Of a stretch of DNA of 64,000 nt, positions 9,634-18,483 are shown one piece after another. Position 1 is the first letter of the stretch. Every line of letters begins with the position of its first letter. Source of the DNA: Pedobacter polysacchareus (GTDB taxonomy: Bacteria > Bacteroidota > Bacteroidia > Sphingobacteriales > Sphingobacteriaceae); the NCBI RefSeq assembly GCF_019802255.1, contig NZ_JAHYSS010000003.1:434001-498000 (forward strand), given 5' to 3'. The notes below the pieces were generated by a model. The model was not told the origin of the DNA and searched no databases. It was given only the letters and a program-made list of their open reading frames with translations. A program made the position numbers and the translations under genes.

Positions 9634-11049
9634 ATGGAACAAATCATCAATCAAATAAATGACCTGATCTGGTCAAACGCCCTTATTCTCCTATGTATGG
9701 GAGCTGGTATTTATTTTTCAGTAGTTACACGTTTTGTACAGCTCCGCTACCTAAAAGAAATGGTTGCGCTCCTTTTTGGGGGCAGCAGTTCCGATAAAGG
9801 CGTGAGTTCTTTCCAGGCTTTTGCCATCGCTATTTCCGGTCGTATAGGAACTGGAAATATTGCCGGAGTGGCCACAGCCATTGCTATGGGAGGTCCTGGT
9901 GCTGTATTTTGGATGTGGCTGATTGCTTTTTTAGGCAGTGCATCCGCTTTTATTGAAGCCACCTTAGGTCAGATCTATAAACAAGTAAATAACGGACAAT
10001 ACCGTGGAGGCCCTGCTTTCTATATTGAAAAAGGATTAGGGATAAAATGGTACGCCATTATCTTTGCTGTAGCCACCATATTGAGTACCGCCCTGTTTTT
10101 ACCAGGAGTCCAAAGTAACAGCATCGCCCTGAGTATCCATAATGCCTTTGATGTACCTGTTGCTTATACTGGTATTGGCGTTGCAGTATTGTTAGGACTG
10201 ATCATTTTTGGCGGTGTAAAGCGAATTGGGAAAGTAGCGGAAATTGTAGTCCCTTTTATGGCTGGTGCCTATATTTTAATGGCGATCGTGATCATGGCCA
10301 TGCACATTCAAGAGATTCCCTCAATGATTATGCTGATTGTAAAATCCGCATTTAAGCTTGAACCTGCCTTTGCCGGTGTATTTGGTATGGCTATTGCCTG
10401 GGGCGTAAAACGAGGTATTTACTCCAATGAAGCTGGTCAGGGAACTGCACCTCATGCAGCCGCAGCAGCAGAAGTAAGTCACCCGGTAAAACAAGGCCTG
10501 GTACAGGCTTTTTCTGTATATGTAGACACCTTGTTTGTTTGTACCGCAACCGCTTTCATGATCCTCTTCACCGGAAAATATAACGTGATCAATCCTGATG
10601 GTGGTTTTATCGTAGAAAACTTACCCGGAGCCAAAATTGGCGCTGAGTATACCCAGCATGCGGTAAATGCCCATTTCCCTAGTTTAGGTTCTGGATTTGT
10701 CGCGATCTCCCTTTTATTTTTCGCCTTTACCACCATCATGGCCTATTATTACATCGCAGAAACTAACTTAAGTTACCTGGACAAAAAAGGCCGGAAATGG
10801 GCTTTATGGACCTTACGTATATTGATTCTTGTGGCTACATTTTATGGATCGATTAAAACTGCTGAAGCAGCCTGGACATTGGGCGATATTGGTGTAGGTG
10901 TGATGGCCTGGTTAAATGTTGTGGCCATACTTTTACTGAGAAAACCAGCGATGATCGCTTTTAAAGACTACCAGCAGCAGCGTAAAGCAGGTAAAGATCC
11001 GGTATTCAATGCCAAGGAATTGGGCATCAAAAACACGACTGAATGGTAA
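9634..11049 (+). CDS. Alanine/glycine:cation symporter (AGCS family)
   Basis: A 471-residue integral membrane protein of the AGCS (TC 2.A.25) family, which takes up alanine or glycine with Na+ or H+. The N-terminal IWSNALILLCMGAGIYFS, the GRIGTGNIAGVATAI stretch (about residues 69-83) and the AWGVKRGIYSNEAGQGTAPHA region (about 255-275) are family signatures. Eleven or so membrane helices are visible and the length is typical. It is followed closely by the cyclase gene. The 124 bases before it separate it from the divergent sigma-factor gene. Confidence 0.93.
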   Translation: MEQIINQINDLIWSNALILLCMGAGIYFSVVTRFVQLRYLKEMVALLFGGSSSDKGVSSFQAFAIAISGRIGTGNIAGVATAIAMGGPGAVFWMWLIAFLGSASAFIEATLGQIYKQVNNGQYRGGPAFYIEKGLGIKWYAIIFAVATILSTALFLPGVQSNSIALSIHNAFDVPVAYTGIGVAVLLGLIIFGGVKRIGKVAEIVVPFMAGAYILMAIVIMAMHIQEIPSMIMLIVKSAFKLEPAFAGVFGMAIAWGVKRGIYSNEAGQGTAPHAAAAAEVSHPVKQGLVQAFSVYVDTLFVCTATAFMILFTGKYNVINPDGGFIVENLPGAKIGAEYTQHAVNAHFPSLGSGFVAISLLFFAFTTIMAYYYIAETNLSYLDKKGRKWALWTLRILILVATFYGSIKTAEAAWTLGDIGVGVMAWLNVVAILLLRKPAMIAFKDYQQQRKAGKDPVFNAKELGIKNTTEW

Positions 11050-11094
11050 AAGAGATCCAGATTGTATTATCTTGCGGATGTTTTTATTTACTGG

Positions 11095-12270
11095 ATGAAT
11101 GCTAAACAAAACTCCAAAAAAGCGTTGAATAAGGTGTCCAAAAAATGGGATTATACCAGTTCTGCGCGAAAATTCACCGCCAGGTTCCCAGTCTTAAGTT
11201 ATCTGGGCATACAAATTAACTTCTGGATCATTGCCAATGTTTTTCTGTGTGTGCTCCTGCATTTACAGTTACTATCCATCAGTGAAACTTACCAGATCCA
11301 TAGACCTGGCGGATTGGGCACCACCTTAATCCTGGCGGTACTTTTTGGATTTCTTTATGGGGTGATCCTTGGCTTAACCGATCATTATCTGGATAAGAAT
11401 CTCAAGGAAAGACAATCAATGGGCAGGATCATTTTGATCAAATCCATCCTGTCCCTCGTACTGATTGTATCGATGCTGGTTTTCACCAAGCGTGTTTTCT
11501 TCAATTTATTTGTCGATCCAAGCCTTTATGCGCCCAGCTTTATGGTCAAGGATAAATCATGGGAATACATGTTTTTTATCCTGGTGATCTACTATTTCTT
11601 CATGACCTTCATCATCGGTTTCATCAACCAGGTGAACAGAAAATATGGGCCAGGTGTATTGGTTCCCCTATTGCTTGGGAAGTATAAAACGCCAAAGGAA
11701 GAGGAACGGATTTTCATGTTCATGGACTTAAAATCCTCCACTGCCATCGCAGAAAAGCTGGGACACTTCAAATACAGCTCATTTATCAGAGATAGTTTTT
11801 TAGACATCAACAAGATCCTGTTATCGTTCAATGCAGATGTTTACCAATATGTAGGAGATGAAATTGTCGTCACCTGGAGGCTAGCTGATGGAGAGAGAGA
11901 CCTCTCCTGCATCCGCTTCTTTTTCGGCTGTGAAAAACAGTTTCAGGACAACGCCAATTATTACCTCACCAACTATGGGATTTTACCGCAGTTTAAAGCA
12001 GGTCTCCACCTGGGGAAAGTGACTGCAGTAGAGATTGGCGACATCAAAAGAGACATCGCTTATCACGGCGACACATTAAATACAGCGTCAAGAATTCAAA
12101 GCGTCTGTAATGACTACCATAAAAAATTCCTGATTTCAGCACATGCACTGAACTCCTTAGACCAGCATCAACAACTCAAAACAGAAGCTATAGGCGACAT
12201 TCTGCTCAGAGGAAAATCAGTAAAAGTGGGGATTTTTAGTGTGGAGGGAATCGAATCAAACACGTGCTAA
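11095..12270 (+). CDS. Membrane-anchored class III adenylate/guanylate cyclase
   Basis: I prefer the ATG at 11095; an in-frame TTG at 11062 would add 11 residues. The N-terminal half has several membrane helices (six at most). The C-terminal half is a class III cyclase catalytic domain: the first metal aspartate in FMDLKSSTAIAEKLG, the second in YVGDEIVVTW, and the transition-state Asn/Arg pair in GDTLNTASRIQ. All core catalytic positions seem present, so it should make cyclic nucleotide, but I cannot decide ATP or GTP. It follows the AGCS symporter gene by 45 bases. Its 3' end overlaps the convergent MTHFR-like gene by 15 bases. Confidence 0.85.
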   Translation: MNAKQNSKKALNKVSKKWDYTSSARKFTARFPVLSYLGIQINFWIIANVFLCVLLHLQLLSISETYQIHRPGGLGTTLILAVLFGFLYGVILGLTDHYLDKNLKERQSMGRIILIKSILSLVLIVSMLVFTKRVFFNLFVDPSLYAPSFMVKDKSWEYMFFILVIYYFFMTFIIGFINQVNRKYGPGVLVPLLLGKYKTPKEEERIFMFMDLKSSTAIAEKLGHFKYSSFIRDSFLDINKILLSFNADVYQYVGDEIVVTWRLADGERDLSCIRFFFGCEKQFQDNANYYLTNYGILPQFKAGLHLGKVTAVEIGDIKRDIAYHGDTLNTASRIQSVCNDYHKKFLISAHALNSLDQHQQLKTEAIGDILLRGKSVKVGIFSVEGIESNTC

Positions 12271-13230
12271 TAAATTAACGGATGTACTGGCCGGTTCCAT
12301 CTTTCTAATTCCCTTTTCATACAACATTTCTGCAATTTCATTGACCATAAAGATCGATGCTTCGATTTCGTCTTTTCGGATTGCTACACTTTCAATATTG
12401 AACCCGAAAGGCACACAGCGCTCTGCACAAAATGCGGTCAGCTCAGCGGCAATATCCAGGCAGACCTTCACTGATTTTTCCAGCATATTATCGGCAAGTT
12501 TGAGCTCTTCCTTTAGTGAAGCCGGAATATGAATCCCCAGCCATTCCATAAAACACAAGGTTTTAGCAGATCCGCAGGCGGTAAGCGTAAAAATGATAGT
12601 GGGTGCATTCTTTTGCTGTTCCAGACAAGTCTTGCAGAGGTCTTCTACAACTTTTTTCGCGTAACTGACATCAAACACACATTGGGAAATAAAGTAGCTC
12701 ACCCCACAGCTGGCCTTGTCCAGGATCCGTTGGTCTTCGTCCTTTAATACCTCATGCCTTTCAGGAATGGTAACCGCTCCCATAACAGAAGTGTTTTTAT
12801 ATTTATTCCAAATTCCGTAAGCCTGTGGTAAACTGATTTTAACCGGAAAATCAGGTGCGGGTACCCCTACAAAAACCGGATAAAAATCATGCTGATGAAG
12901 GTCCTCCAGCCAATCCGACAGCTCTTCTCCAGAAAATTTCCCCGCAGGGCGGTAGATAATCTTAGGAAGATCGAGTTGTTGAAGATATCCTGCCGCAAAA
13001 TCAAAAGGATCATGGGCTTTCAAAAAAGGGAATGGCCTTTCTTCGCAGGTACGCGCAGATTCATCCTGAACATCATACACAATTAAGGCATCAATATCTA
13101 AGGGGATTAATCTGGCCATCGTCTTTTCCGCAATTTCGGCAATTCGTTCCTTCGTAGTTTCTGATTTTGGAGGAGTGATCCCGTAGGTTAAAATTCCGGA
13201 AGCGCCGGATTTGATTTTATTTAAGAACAT
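12256..13230 (-). CDS. Divergent methylenetetrahydrofolate reductase (MTHFR)-like protein
   Basis: A 324-residue TIM-barrel protein of the MTHFR superfamily. The stretch VSYFISQCVFDVSYAKKVVE matches the ITQFFFD region of MetF enzymes. Two MetF hallmarks are missing: the FEFFPP motif reads YGITPP (Gly17 in place of the catalytic Glu), and the LRGD loop that contacts folate reads FVGVPAPD. It therefore may be a non-canonical reductase or an accessory folate-binding protein for MetE instead of a plain MetF. It lies 132 bases downstream of metE on the same strand, but a hairpin intervenes. Its 3' end overlaps the cyclase gene tail to tail. Confidence 0.75.
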   Translation of the reverse strand: MFLNKIKSGASGILTYGITPPKSETTKERIAEIAEKTMARLIPLDIDALIVYDVQDESARTCEERPFPFLKAHDPFDFAAGYLQQLDLPKIIYRPAGKFSGEELSDWLEDLHQHDFYPVFVGVPAPDFPVKISLPQAYGIWNKYKNTSVMGAVTIPERHEVLKDEDQRILDKASCGVSYFISQCVFDVSYAKKVVEDLCKTCLEQQKNAPTIIFTLTACGSAKTLCFMEWLGIHIPASLKEELKLADNMLEKSVKVCLDIAAELTAFCAERCVPFGFNIESVAIRKDEIEASIFMVNEIAEMLYEKGIRKMEPASTSVNLLARV

Positions 13231-13327
13231 TAATTATGATTATTATGTATACAATTGGTTTTCCTACCTCATTCGTTAATAGCTGCTTTCCTTAGTCCAG
13301 CTTCCTCTCCCGGATGGAATAGCTGAA

Positions 13328-13356
13328 AAACTACGGGCTGATGACACCCGTAGTTT
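13328..13356 (-). terminator. Hairpin terminator after metE
   Basis: AAACTACGGG and CCCGTAGTTT form a 10-bp stem with a 9-base loop, starting 7 bases after the metE stop. The minus strand continues TTCAGC, giving a run of five T. It probably ends or attenuates the metE transcript before the MTHFR-like gene. Confidence 0.65.
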
Positions 13357-13362
13357 GAGGAA

Positions 13363-15669
13363 TTAAAGTATGCTTTCTACACTGATCTGCACTCTCGCTT
13401 GTTTAGCGGCGGCGACCATATTGACCAATGCAGCTTTAGTTTCCGGCCATTTACGTGTTTTAAGTCCGCAGTCCGGGTTTACCCAAAGGTTACGCGCTGG
13501 CAGCAAATCTGCTGCTTTTGCCAACAGGGAAGCCATTTCTTCGGTACTTGGTACACGTGGGGAATGGATATCATATACGCCTGGACCAATCTCATTTGGG
13601 TATTCAAAGTTGGCAAAGGCTGCCAATAATTCCATTTGTGAACGCGAAGTCTCAATCGTGATCACGTCTGCATCCATTGCCGCAATGTGCTCAATGATGT
13701 GGTTGAACTCGCTATAGCACATGTGCGTATGGATTTGTGTTTTATCCTGTACCCCACTTGCAGTGATGCGGAAAGCTTTCACCGCCCAATCCAGGTAATG
13801 TGGGTGTTTGGCTTTTCTTAATGGTAATCCTTCACGGATGGCCGCTTCATCGATTTGAACGATGCCAATGCCTGCTTTTTCCAGCGCGACCACTTCATCA
13901 CGGATGGCAAAAGCAATCTGGTTGGTCGTCACATCTCTAGGCTGATCGTCGCGGACGAAGGACCATTGCAAAATGGTGACCGGGCCAGTCAGCATTCCTT
14001 TCATTGGTTTATCGGTTTGCGCCGCAGCAAATTCGCTCCAGCGTACCGTCATGTTTCTTGGGCGGCTTACATCACCATAAATTACAGGCGGTTTTACACA
14101 GCGACTGCCATAACTCTGCACCCAGCCATTTTTAGTAAACAGGAAACCATCCAGCTGCTCGCCGAAATATTCCACCATATCATTTCGCTCAAATTCGCCA
14201 TGTACCAGCACATCCAGGCCAATTTCTTCCTGCCAGCGGATGCTCTCTACAGTGGCTTGTTCAATTGCGGTTTCATACTGTTCAAGTGTTAAATCATCCT
14301 TTTTAAACCTTGCCCGCAATTGTCTGATGTCGTCCGTCTGCGGAAAGGAACCAATGGTAGTTGTAGGGAAGGAAGGCAATTGGAAACGTTCATGGTGCAA
14401 TTTCTGGCGTACAGGGAAAGCACTTAAACGTGTGGCATCAGCTTCAGTGATTCCAGCAACGCGGTCTTTAACCGCTTGCTTGTGCACTTTTTTCGAAGAT
14501 CTCCTGCTTTCAATCGCTGCCTGATTAGCGCTTAACAAAGCTTCATTTCCTTCGGCAATCTGTTTTAATTCTGCTACTTCAGTTAATTTTTGTTTGGCAA
14601 AAGCCATCCAGTTCTTGATTTCAGGATCGATAGCGGTTTCCAGGTCCAGGTCAATCGGACTGTGCAATAAGGAGCAGGAAGGTGCAATAATTACCCTATC
14701 TGCGCCCAGCTTATCAAGGGCTTTCTGGATCAGGGCCAATGATTTTTTGTAATCATTTTTCCATACGTTACGGCCATCTACCACACCCAGGGAAAGCTGA
14801 AGTCCATCAGGAATCAAGGCCAGTACTTCATCCAGCTGTTCTGCTGCACGTACCAGATCAATGTGCAGCGCAGCAACAGGAAGGTTTACTGCCAGATGTG
14901 TATTGTCCAGCAAGGCATCAAAATAAGTAGCCACCAGAATTTTAACCCCGCTTACCCGGTTAGAAATCGCACGGTAAGCGTAATCAAAGGCCTCTTTCTC
15001 TTTTTTCGAAAGGTCGAGTACCAGGCAAGGCTCATCCAGCTGGATCCATTTCGCGCCTTGCTGTCTCAGGCGATTGATGATGTCGACATATACCGGTACT
15101 AATTTTTTAATCAGGTCGATGCGTTCAAATCCCTGCTCTTTTTCTTTACCCTGTAAAAGGTAACTTACCGGGCCTAAAAGTACAGGTTTCGCTTTTTCGC
15201 CAAGCTGCAGTTTTGCCGTATTGTATTCACTAAAAATATTCTCATTAAAAATTCTGAACTCCTGGTTGGCGGTAAATTCAGGTACGATATAGTGGTAATT
15301 GGTATCCAGCCATTTGGTCATTTCCATGGCAGTAATGTCTAGTCCATCTTTTTGATAACCACGTGCCATCGCAAAGTAAAGGTCAATTTCGTGGTTTGAT
15401 TTCACTTGCGAAAGTACCGGTGAGTAGCGCTGAGGGATCACGCCCAACAGGAAACTGGTGTCCAATACCTGATCATAAAAGCTAAAATCATTGCAAGGGA
15501 TCAGGTCGATTCCCGCATCCAGTTGGGTCTGCCAGTTTTCTTCCTTAATCTTGCGGGCTACCGCATTCAGTTCATCTTTACCTATTTTTCCTGCCCAATA
15601 TTGTTCGCAGGCTTTTTTTAGTTGTCTTTGGTTACCAATTCGCGGGTAGCCGAGGTTTTGTGTTAACAT
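13363..15669 (-). CDS. metE: Cobalamin-independent methionine synthase MetE
   Basis: A 768-residue protein, the full length for MetE, which transfers the methyl group of 5-methyltetrahydropteroyl-triglutamate to homocysteine in the last step of methionine synthesis. The N-terminal barrel starts with NLGYPRIGNQRQLKKA; the C-terminal barrel starts near residue 435 (FQLPSFPTTTIGSFPQT). The zinc ligands are visible: His and Cys in HTHMCYSEF (about 648-650) and Cys in NPDCGLKTR (about 734). The gene sits behind a cobalamin riboswitch, so it should be shut off when B12 allows MetH to work. An Lrp/AsnC regulator is divergently transcribed. Confidence 0.97.
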   Translation of the reverse strand: MLTQNLGYPRIGNQRQLKKACEQYWAGKIGKDELNAVARKIKEENWQTQLDAGIDLIPCNDFSFYDQVLDTSFLLGVIPQRYSPVLSQVKSNHEIDLYFAMARGYQKDGLDITAMEMTKWLDTNYHYIVPEFTANQEFRIFNENIFSEYNTAKLQLGEKAKPVLLGPVSYLLQGKEKEQGFERIDLIKKLVPVYVDIINRLRQQGAKWIQLDEPCLVLDLSKKEKEAFDYAYRAISNRVSGVKILVATYFDALLDNTHLAVNLPVAALHIDLVRAAEQLDEVLALIPDGLQLSLGVVDGRNVWKNDYKKSLALIQKALDKLGADRVIIAPSCSLLHSPIDLDLETAIDPEIKNWMAFAKQKLTEVAELKQIAEGNEALLSANQAAIESRRSSKKVHKQAVKDRVAGITEADATRLSAFPVRQKLHHERFQLPSFPTTTIGSFPQTDDIRQLRARFKKDDLTLEQYETAIEQATVESIRWQEEIGLDVLVHGEFERNDMVEYFGEQLDGFLFTKNGWVQSYGSRCVKPPVIYGDVSRPRNMTVRWSEFAAAQTDKPMKGMLTGPVTILQWSFVRDDQPRDVTTNQIAFAIRDEVVALEKAGIGIVQIDEAAIREGLPLRKAKHPHYLDWAVKAFRITASGVQDKTQIHTHMCYSEFNHIIEHIAAMDADVITIETSRSQMELLAAFANFEYPNEIGPGVYDIHSPRVPSTEEMASLLAKAADLLPARNLWVNPDCGLKTRKWPETKAALVNMVAAAKQARVQISVESIL

Positions 15670-15755
15670 TTCTTAAAAAGATTTAATTAGAAAAACTATT
15701 AAATTGCTTTTGCCAGACTTCAACATGCTTCACAAAAAAAGGCATACTGTATACT

Positions 15756-15778
15756 CCAGATGGCTGATTTCCCATCTG
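15756..15778 (-). promoter_or_regulatory. Hairpin in the metE leader
   Basis: CAGATGG (15757-15763) and CCATCTG (15772-15778) form a 7-bp stem with an 8-base loop, between the riboswitch and the metE start codon. Seven T on the minus strand (15740-15734) follow 16 bases later. It could be part of the expression platform, though the spacing is wrong for a simple intrinsic terminator. Confidence 0.35.
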
Positions 15779-15827
15779 AAAGAATCATCAGACCCTTTAA
15801 TTAATTCGCGAAAGCATTGTCTTTCCA

Positions 15828-15995
15828 GAATGGGCAGGTCTCCTGACTTATAACATTTCTGCCGTCCTTCCCATCTCTTTAGAAAACAGTGGACCTAATT
15901 TGGCAGAAACTTTGGAGGTTATTTACAGTTGCGCGACAGTCCGTGATTTTCACACGGTTCCCTTTTAATTCCGATTTTCATCGAAAACCTTTTCT
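15828..15995 (-). promoter_or_regulatory. Cobalamin (B12) riboswitch upstream of metE
   Basis: Read on the minus strand, the element runs from about 15995 to 15828 and shows, in order, AAAAGGGAA, the paired GTGAAAATCACGGAC arms, TGTCGCGCAACTGT, the B12-box-like CCACTG and the closing AGTCAGGAGACCTGCC. These are the conserved blocks of the cobalamin riboswitch. It lies in the roughly 520-base region between metE (start 15669) and the Lrp/AsnC gene (start 16194), oriented to metE. Binding of adenosyl- or methylcobalamin would lower metE expression. The rest of the region holds a hairpin and presumably the two divergent promoters; I see no gene in it. Confidence 0.93.
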
Positions 15996-16193
15996 GGTAG
16001 ATAAAGTATAGAAAAGAACTATTGTTTAAGATCCAGCCCCATACCGGGACTAAATTCTAAACAAATGTACTTATGCAGACTATATGCCTTCATAATTATT
16101 ATTAAATAAGCATAATCAGCTTTTTTATATAAAATTTAAAGCATAATACACTTTTAAGTTCCTATTTTTACCGGCATAAAAGAAAAATATGCT

Positions 16194-16655
16194 ATGGAAG
16201 AATTGGATGAAACGGATTTACTGCTGTTAAAGATATTAGGTGAGAACTCAAACTATACTGTAAAAGAGCTTGCCGCTAAGGTAAACCTCTCTACCTCCCC
16301 TGTTTTTGAGCGTATAAAAAGGCTGGAAAGTACAGGATATATCAAAAAATACATTGCGGTACTTGATGCGGAGAAATTCAACCAGGGCTTTATTGTTTTT
16401 TGTAATATTAAACTCAAGCAGCACGACAGAAAGATAGGCCACCGCTTTGTAGAGGATATTTTGAAGATTGATGAAGTGGTAGAGTGTTACAATATTTCCG
16501 GGGATTTTGACTTCATATTAAAAGTCTATGCGAGGGATATGAAACACTACCAGGATTTTGTTTTTAACAAATTGGGATCGGTTAAAAGTATAGGCAGTAC
16601 GCATAGTACTTTTGCCATGGCAGAGATTAAGAACTCTTATAATATTAATTTTTAA
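16194..16655 (+). CDS. Lrp/AsnC-family transcription regulator
   Basis: A 153-residue protein. The N-terminal helix-turn-helix (about residues 18-45, YTVKELAAKVNLSTSPVFERIKRLE) and the C-terminal RAM ligand-binding domain (about 65-145, with VVECYNISGDFDFILKVYARD) are standard Lrp/AsnC features. Such proteins assemble as octamers and sense amino acids. Divergent placement opposite metE suggests it may respond to methionine or regulate this module, but its ligand and targets are not shown by the sequence. A GC-rich hairpin follows its stop. Confidence 0.93.
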   Translation: MEELDETDLLLLKILGENSNYTVKELAAKVNLSTSPVFERIKRLESTGYIKKYIAVLDAEKFNQGFIVFCNIKLKQHDRKIGHRFVEDILKIDEVVECYNISGDFDFILKVYARDMKHYQDFVFNKLGSVKSIGSTHSTFAMAEIKNSYNINF

Positions 16656-16659
16656 TCGT

Positions 16660-16685
16660 GCAGCCCGGTATGAAAACCGGGCTGC
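16660..16685 (+). terminator. Hairpin terminator after the Lrp/AsnC gene
   Basis: GCAGCCCGGT and ACCGGGCTGC form a perfect 10-bp stem with a 6-base loop, beginning 5 bases after the stop. The following ATCATTTATG is only weakly T-rich. Confidence 0.7.
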
Positions 16686-16738
16686 ATCATTTATGTTTAC
16701 TCTACTCCAGCAATAGCCTGTTAAAACGTGGTTGCTGA

Positions 16739-17653
16739 TTAATTCTTCGCATCATGATGATCTCTGAAAAGCAAGAAATCTTCCAATGTATACTCAGGGC
16801 AAGCGCCCTCACTTGCGGTAATAAAACCGCCTAATGAAACTGCCTGCTGCATGATCTGTTGCGCATCAGCACCCTTTTCAAATCTTTTAGATAGAAATCC
16901 AGCCAGAAAGGAATCGCCGCTGCCTACGGTATCTTTGACCTCAATTGCGATCGCCGGACATAAGTAGACATCATCTGCATTGGCATAAAGCGCACCTTTA
17001 CTCCCTTTAGAAATGATGATCTCCCGCAAGTCAAAGGTATCCTGCAAATACCTGACTGCCTCATTTTCCGTGCTGTAGTTTTTACCAAGAAAATCTAACA
17101 TCATGCGCAGTTCTGCTTTATTGAACTTGGCCAATTGTGTTTTGTGCAGCAAGTCTTTGATCACATTTACATCGTAATGAGGTGGTCGGAGGTTAATGTC
17201 AAATACATTATAAGTGCTGGCTTCCATTAATTCAAACAGGGTATTCCTCGACTTTTCATTTCTAGTCACCAGACTTCCAAAAACCAGGGCATCGGTCGTG
17301 CTTAACATCTGCTGATCTTCCGGGCGTACTTTGATGAAATCCCAGGTCACGTTTTCAACAATCTCATAATGTGCATCATTGTTTGCGTCCAAAGAAGCGA
17401 TCACCGTACTGGTTGGATGGTCAGGATCAACCTGAATCCCCGCAGTTGAAATGTTCCAGTTTTTAATTTTAGTCAATAACTCTTCGCCAAGTGCATCCTG
17501 CCCAACACTACTGATCATGTTGACTTCAACGCCCATTTTGAAAAGGTGATACGCCACGTTAAATGGCGCTCCTCCTGCCCTTCGCTGACCTCCGGGAAAA
17601 ACATCCCATAGGACTTCTCCAAAACAAGCTATTTTTATTTTCTTTATTTCCAT
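16739..17653 (-). CDS. PfkB-family carbohydrate kinase (fructokinase-like)
   Basis: A 304-residue ribokinase-fold protein. The N-terminal CFGEVLWDVFPGGQRRAGGAPFNVAYHL contains the sugar-binding GG motif of PfkB kinases, and DTVGSGDSFLAGF near residue 245 is the anion-hole/catalytic-base motif (GSGD in place of the usual GAGD; Asp retained). The N-terminus GEVLWD is most like fructokinases and related 2-keto sugar kinases, but substrate cannot be fixed from sequence alone. Cytoplasmic. No sugar transporter or operon partner is adjacent, and the next minus-strand gene starts at 18038. Confidence 0.88.
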   Translation of the reverse strand: MEIKKIKIACFGEVLWDVFPGGQRRAGGAPFNVAYHLFKMGVEVNMISSVGQDALGEELLTKIKNWNISTAGIQVDPDHPTSTVIASLDANNDAHYEIVENVTWDFIKVRPEDQQMLSTTDALVFGSLVTRNEKSRNTLFELMEASTYNVFDINLRPPHYDVNVIKDLLHKTQLAKFNKAELRMMLDFLGKNYSTENEAVRYLQDTFDLREIIISKGSKGALYANADDVYLCPAIAIEVKDTVGSGDSFLAGFLSKRFEKGADAQQIMQQAVSLGGFITASEGACPEYTLEDFLLFRDHHDAKN

Positions 17654-17779
17654 TTGATTAAAGATTTAATTGATAAGGTCTTTAGCCGGGAAACACAAAA
17701 GTTCTCCTATGATCGAGCATTTGCTGGATACGGACGAAAAAGAATTGCCCATATCATGGGCGCCGACAAAGACAGCGAA

Positions 17780-17809
17780 GCCCCAGGAAGATGGCCTGGC
17801 GTTTTTTTT
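17780..17809 (+). terminator. Terminator-like hairpin with T8, no assigned gene upstream
   Basis: CCAGG (17783-17787) and CCTGG (17795-17799) make a short stem with one mismatch below it, directly followed by eight T (17802-17809) on the plus strand. No plus-strand gene ends here. The T-run lies at the 3' end of the minus-strand small gene 17808-18038. Confidence 0.4.
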
Positions 17810-18038
17810 ATAACCGATAACGAAGTTTGATGTTTCTTCCTATCGCTTTAAGTAGTCCCGGATGATTGTTTACAGTTGCATCAGCCACATCCCAATCTCC
17901 TTTTGGATTGCAAACCAATTCGTATTCCGTATCATTCAGGTTAATCTGGATTGCATTAGTTTCTTTCGTTATTCCCTTCGTTAAAACAACGTAGGTATAG
18001 TCTCTTTCATCAAAAGTGATGCGCATTGGTAAATTCAT
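17808..18038 (-). CDS. Small conserved-looking hypothetical protein
   Basis: A 76-residue protein without signal peptide or membrane helix. It alternates charged and hydrophobic residues in a pattern of beta strands (MRITFDERDYTYVVL, NAIQINLNDTEYELV), ending in RNIKLRYRL. I do not recognise a named family; small proteins of this kind are common in Sphingobacteriaceae. It stands apart from its neighbours, with 72 bases to the DUF2200 gene upstream. Confidence 0.65.
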   Translation of the reverse strand: MNLPMRITFDERDYTYVVLTKGITKETNAIQINLNDTEYELVCNPKGDWDVADATVNNHPGLLKAIGRNIKLRYRL

Positions 18039-18110
18039 AGTGCAATTATAGCGTAAGAAATGCGCTTTTATTGTGTTTCCGATGATTTACCTGAATATAT
18101 TTCCTTTATT

Positions 18111-18461
18111 TTATTTCCGCAGAATCTTTTCCATGGCTTTTCCCTTTGCCAATTCATCCACCAGCTTATCCAGATAACGGATCTTTTGCATTAGCTTGTC
18201 TTCAATTTCTTCTACACGATAACCGCAGATGACACCTGTGATCTTTGAAACATTAGGGTTTAATTGTGGTGCCTGGGCAAAAAAGGTTTCAAAGTCTGTT
18301 TTATTGTCGATGATTTGCTGGAGGCTTTGGGGATCGTAGCCTGTCAGCCAAAATATGACCTGATCTAATTCTTCCTTTGTGCGTCCTTTCTTCTCCACTT
18401 TTTGAATGTAATGAGGATAGACACTCGCAAAAGACATTTTAAATACCCTTGTATTGTTCAT
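18111..18461 (-). CDS. DUF2200-family protein
   Basis: A 116-residue soluble protein. The opening [38 protein letters not shown] matches the DUF2200 family, as does the later [41 protein letters not shown]. The family is widespread in bacteria and has no established function. It is followed at its C-terminus by a basic tail (EKILRK). The upstream 150 bases contain a degenerate A/T-rich repeat. Confidence 0.85.
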   Translation of the reverse strand: MNNTRVFKMSFASVYPHYIQKVEKKGRTKEELDQVIFWLTGYDPQSLQQIIDNKTDFETFFAQAPQLNPNVSKITGVICGYRVEEIEDKLMQKIRYLDKLVDELAKGKAMEKILRK

Positions 18462-18483
18462 TCTGACTGGTTCTATTAATGAT

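Noticed and set aside
13370..15102. Several plus-strand frames of 63-145 codons opposite metE
   Set aside because: All are antisense shadows of the well-supported metE gene.
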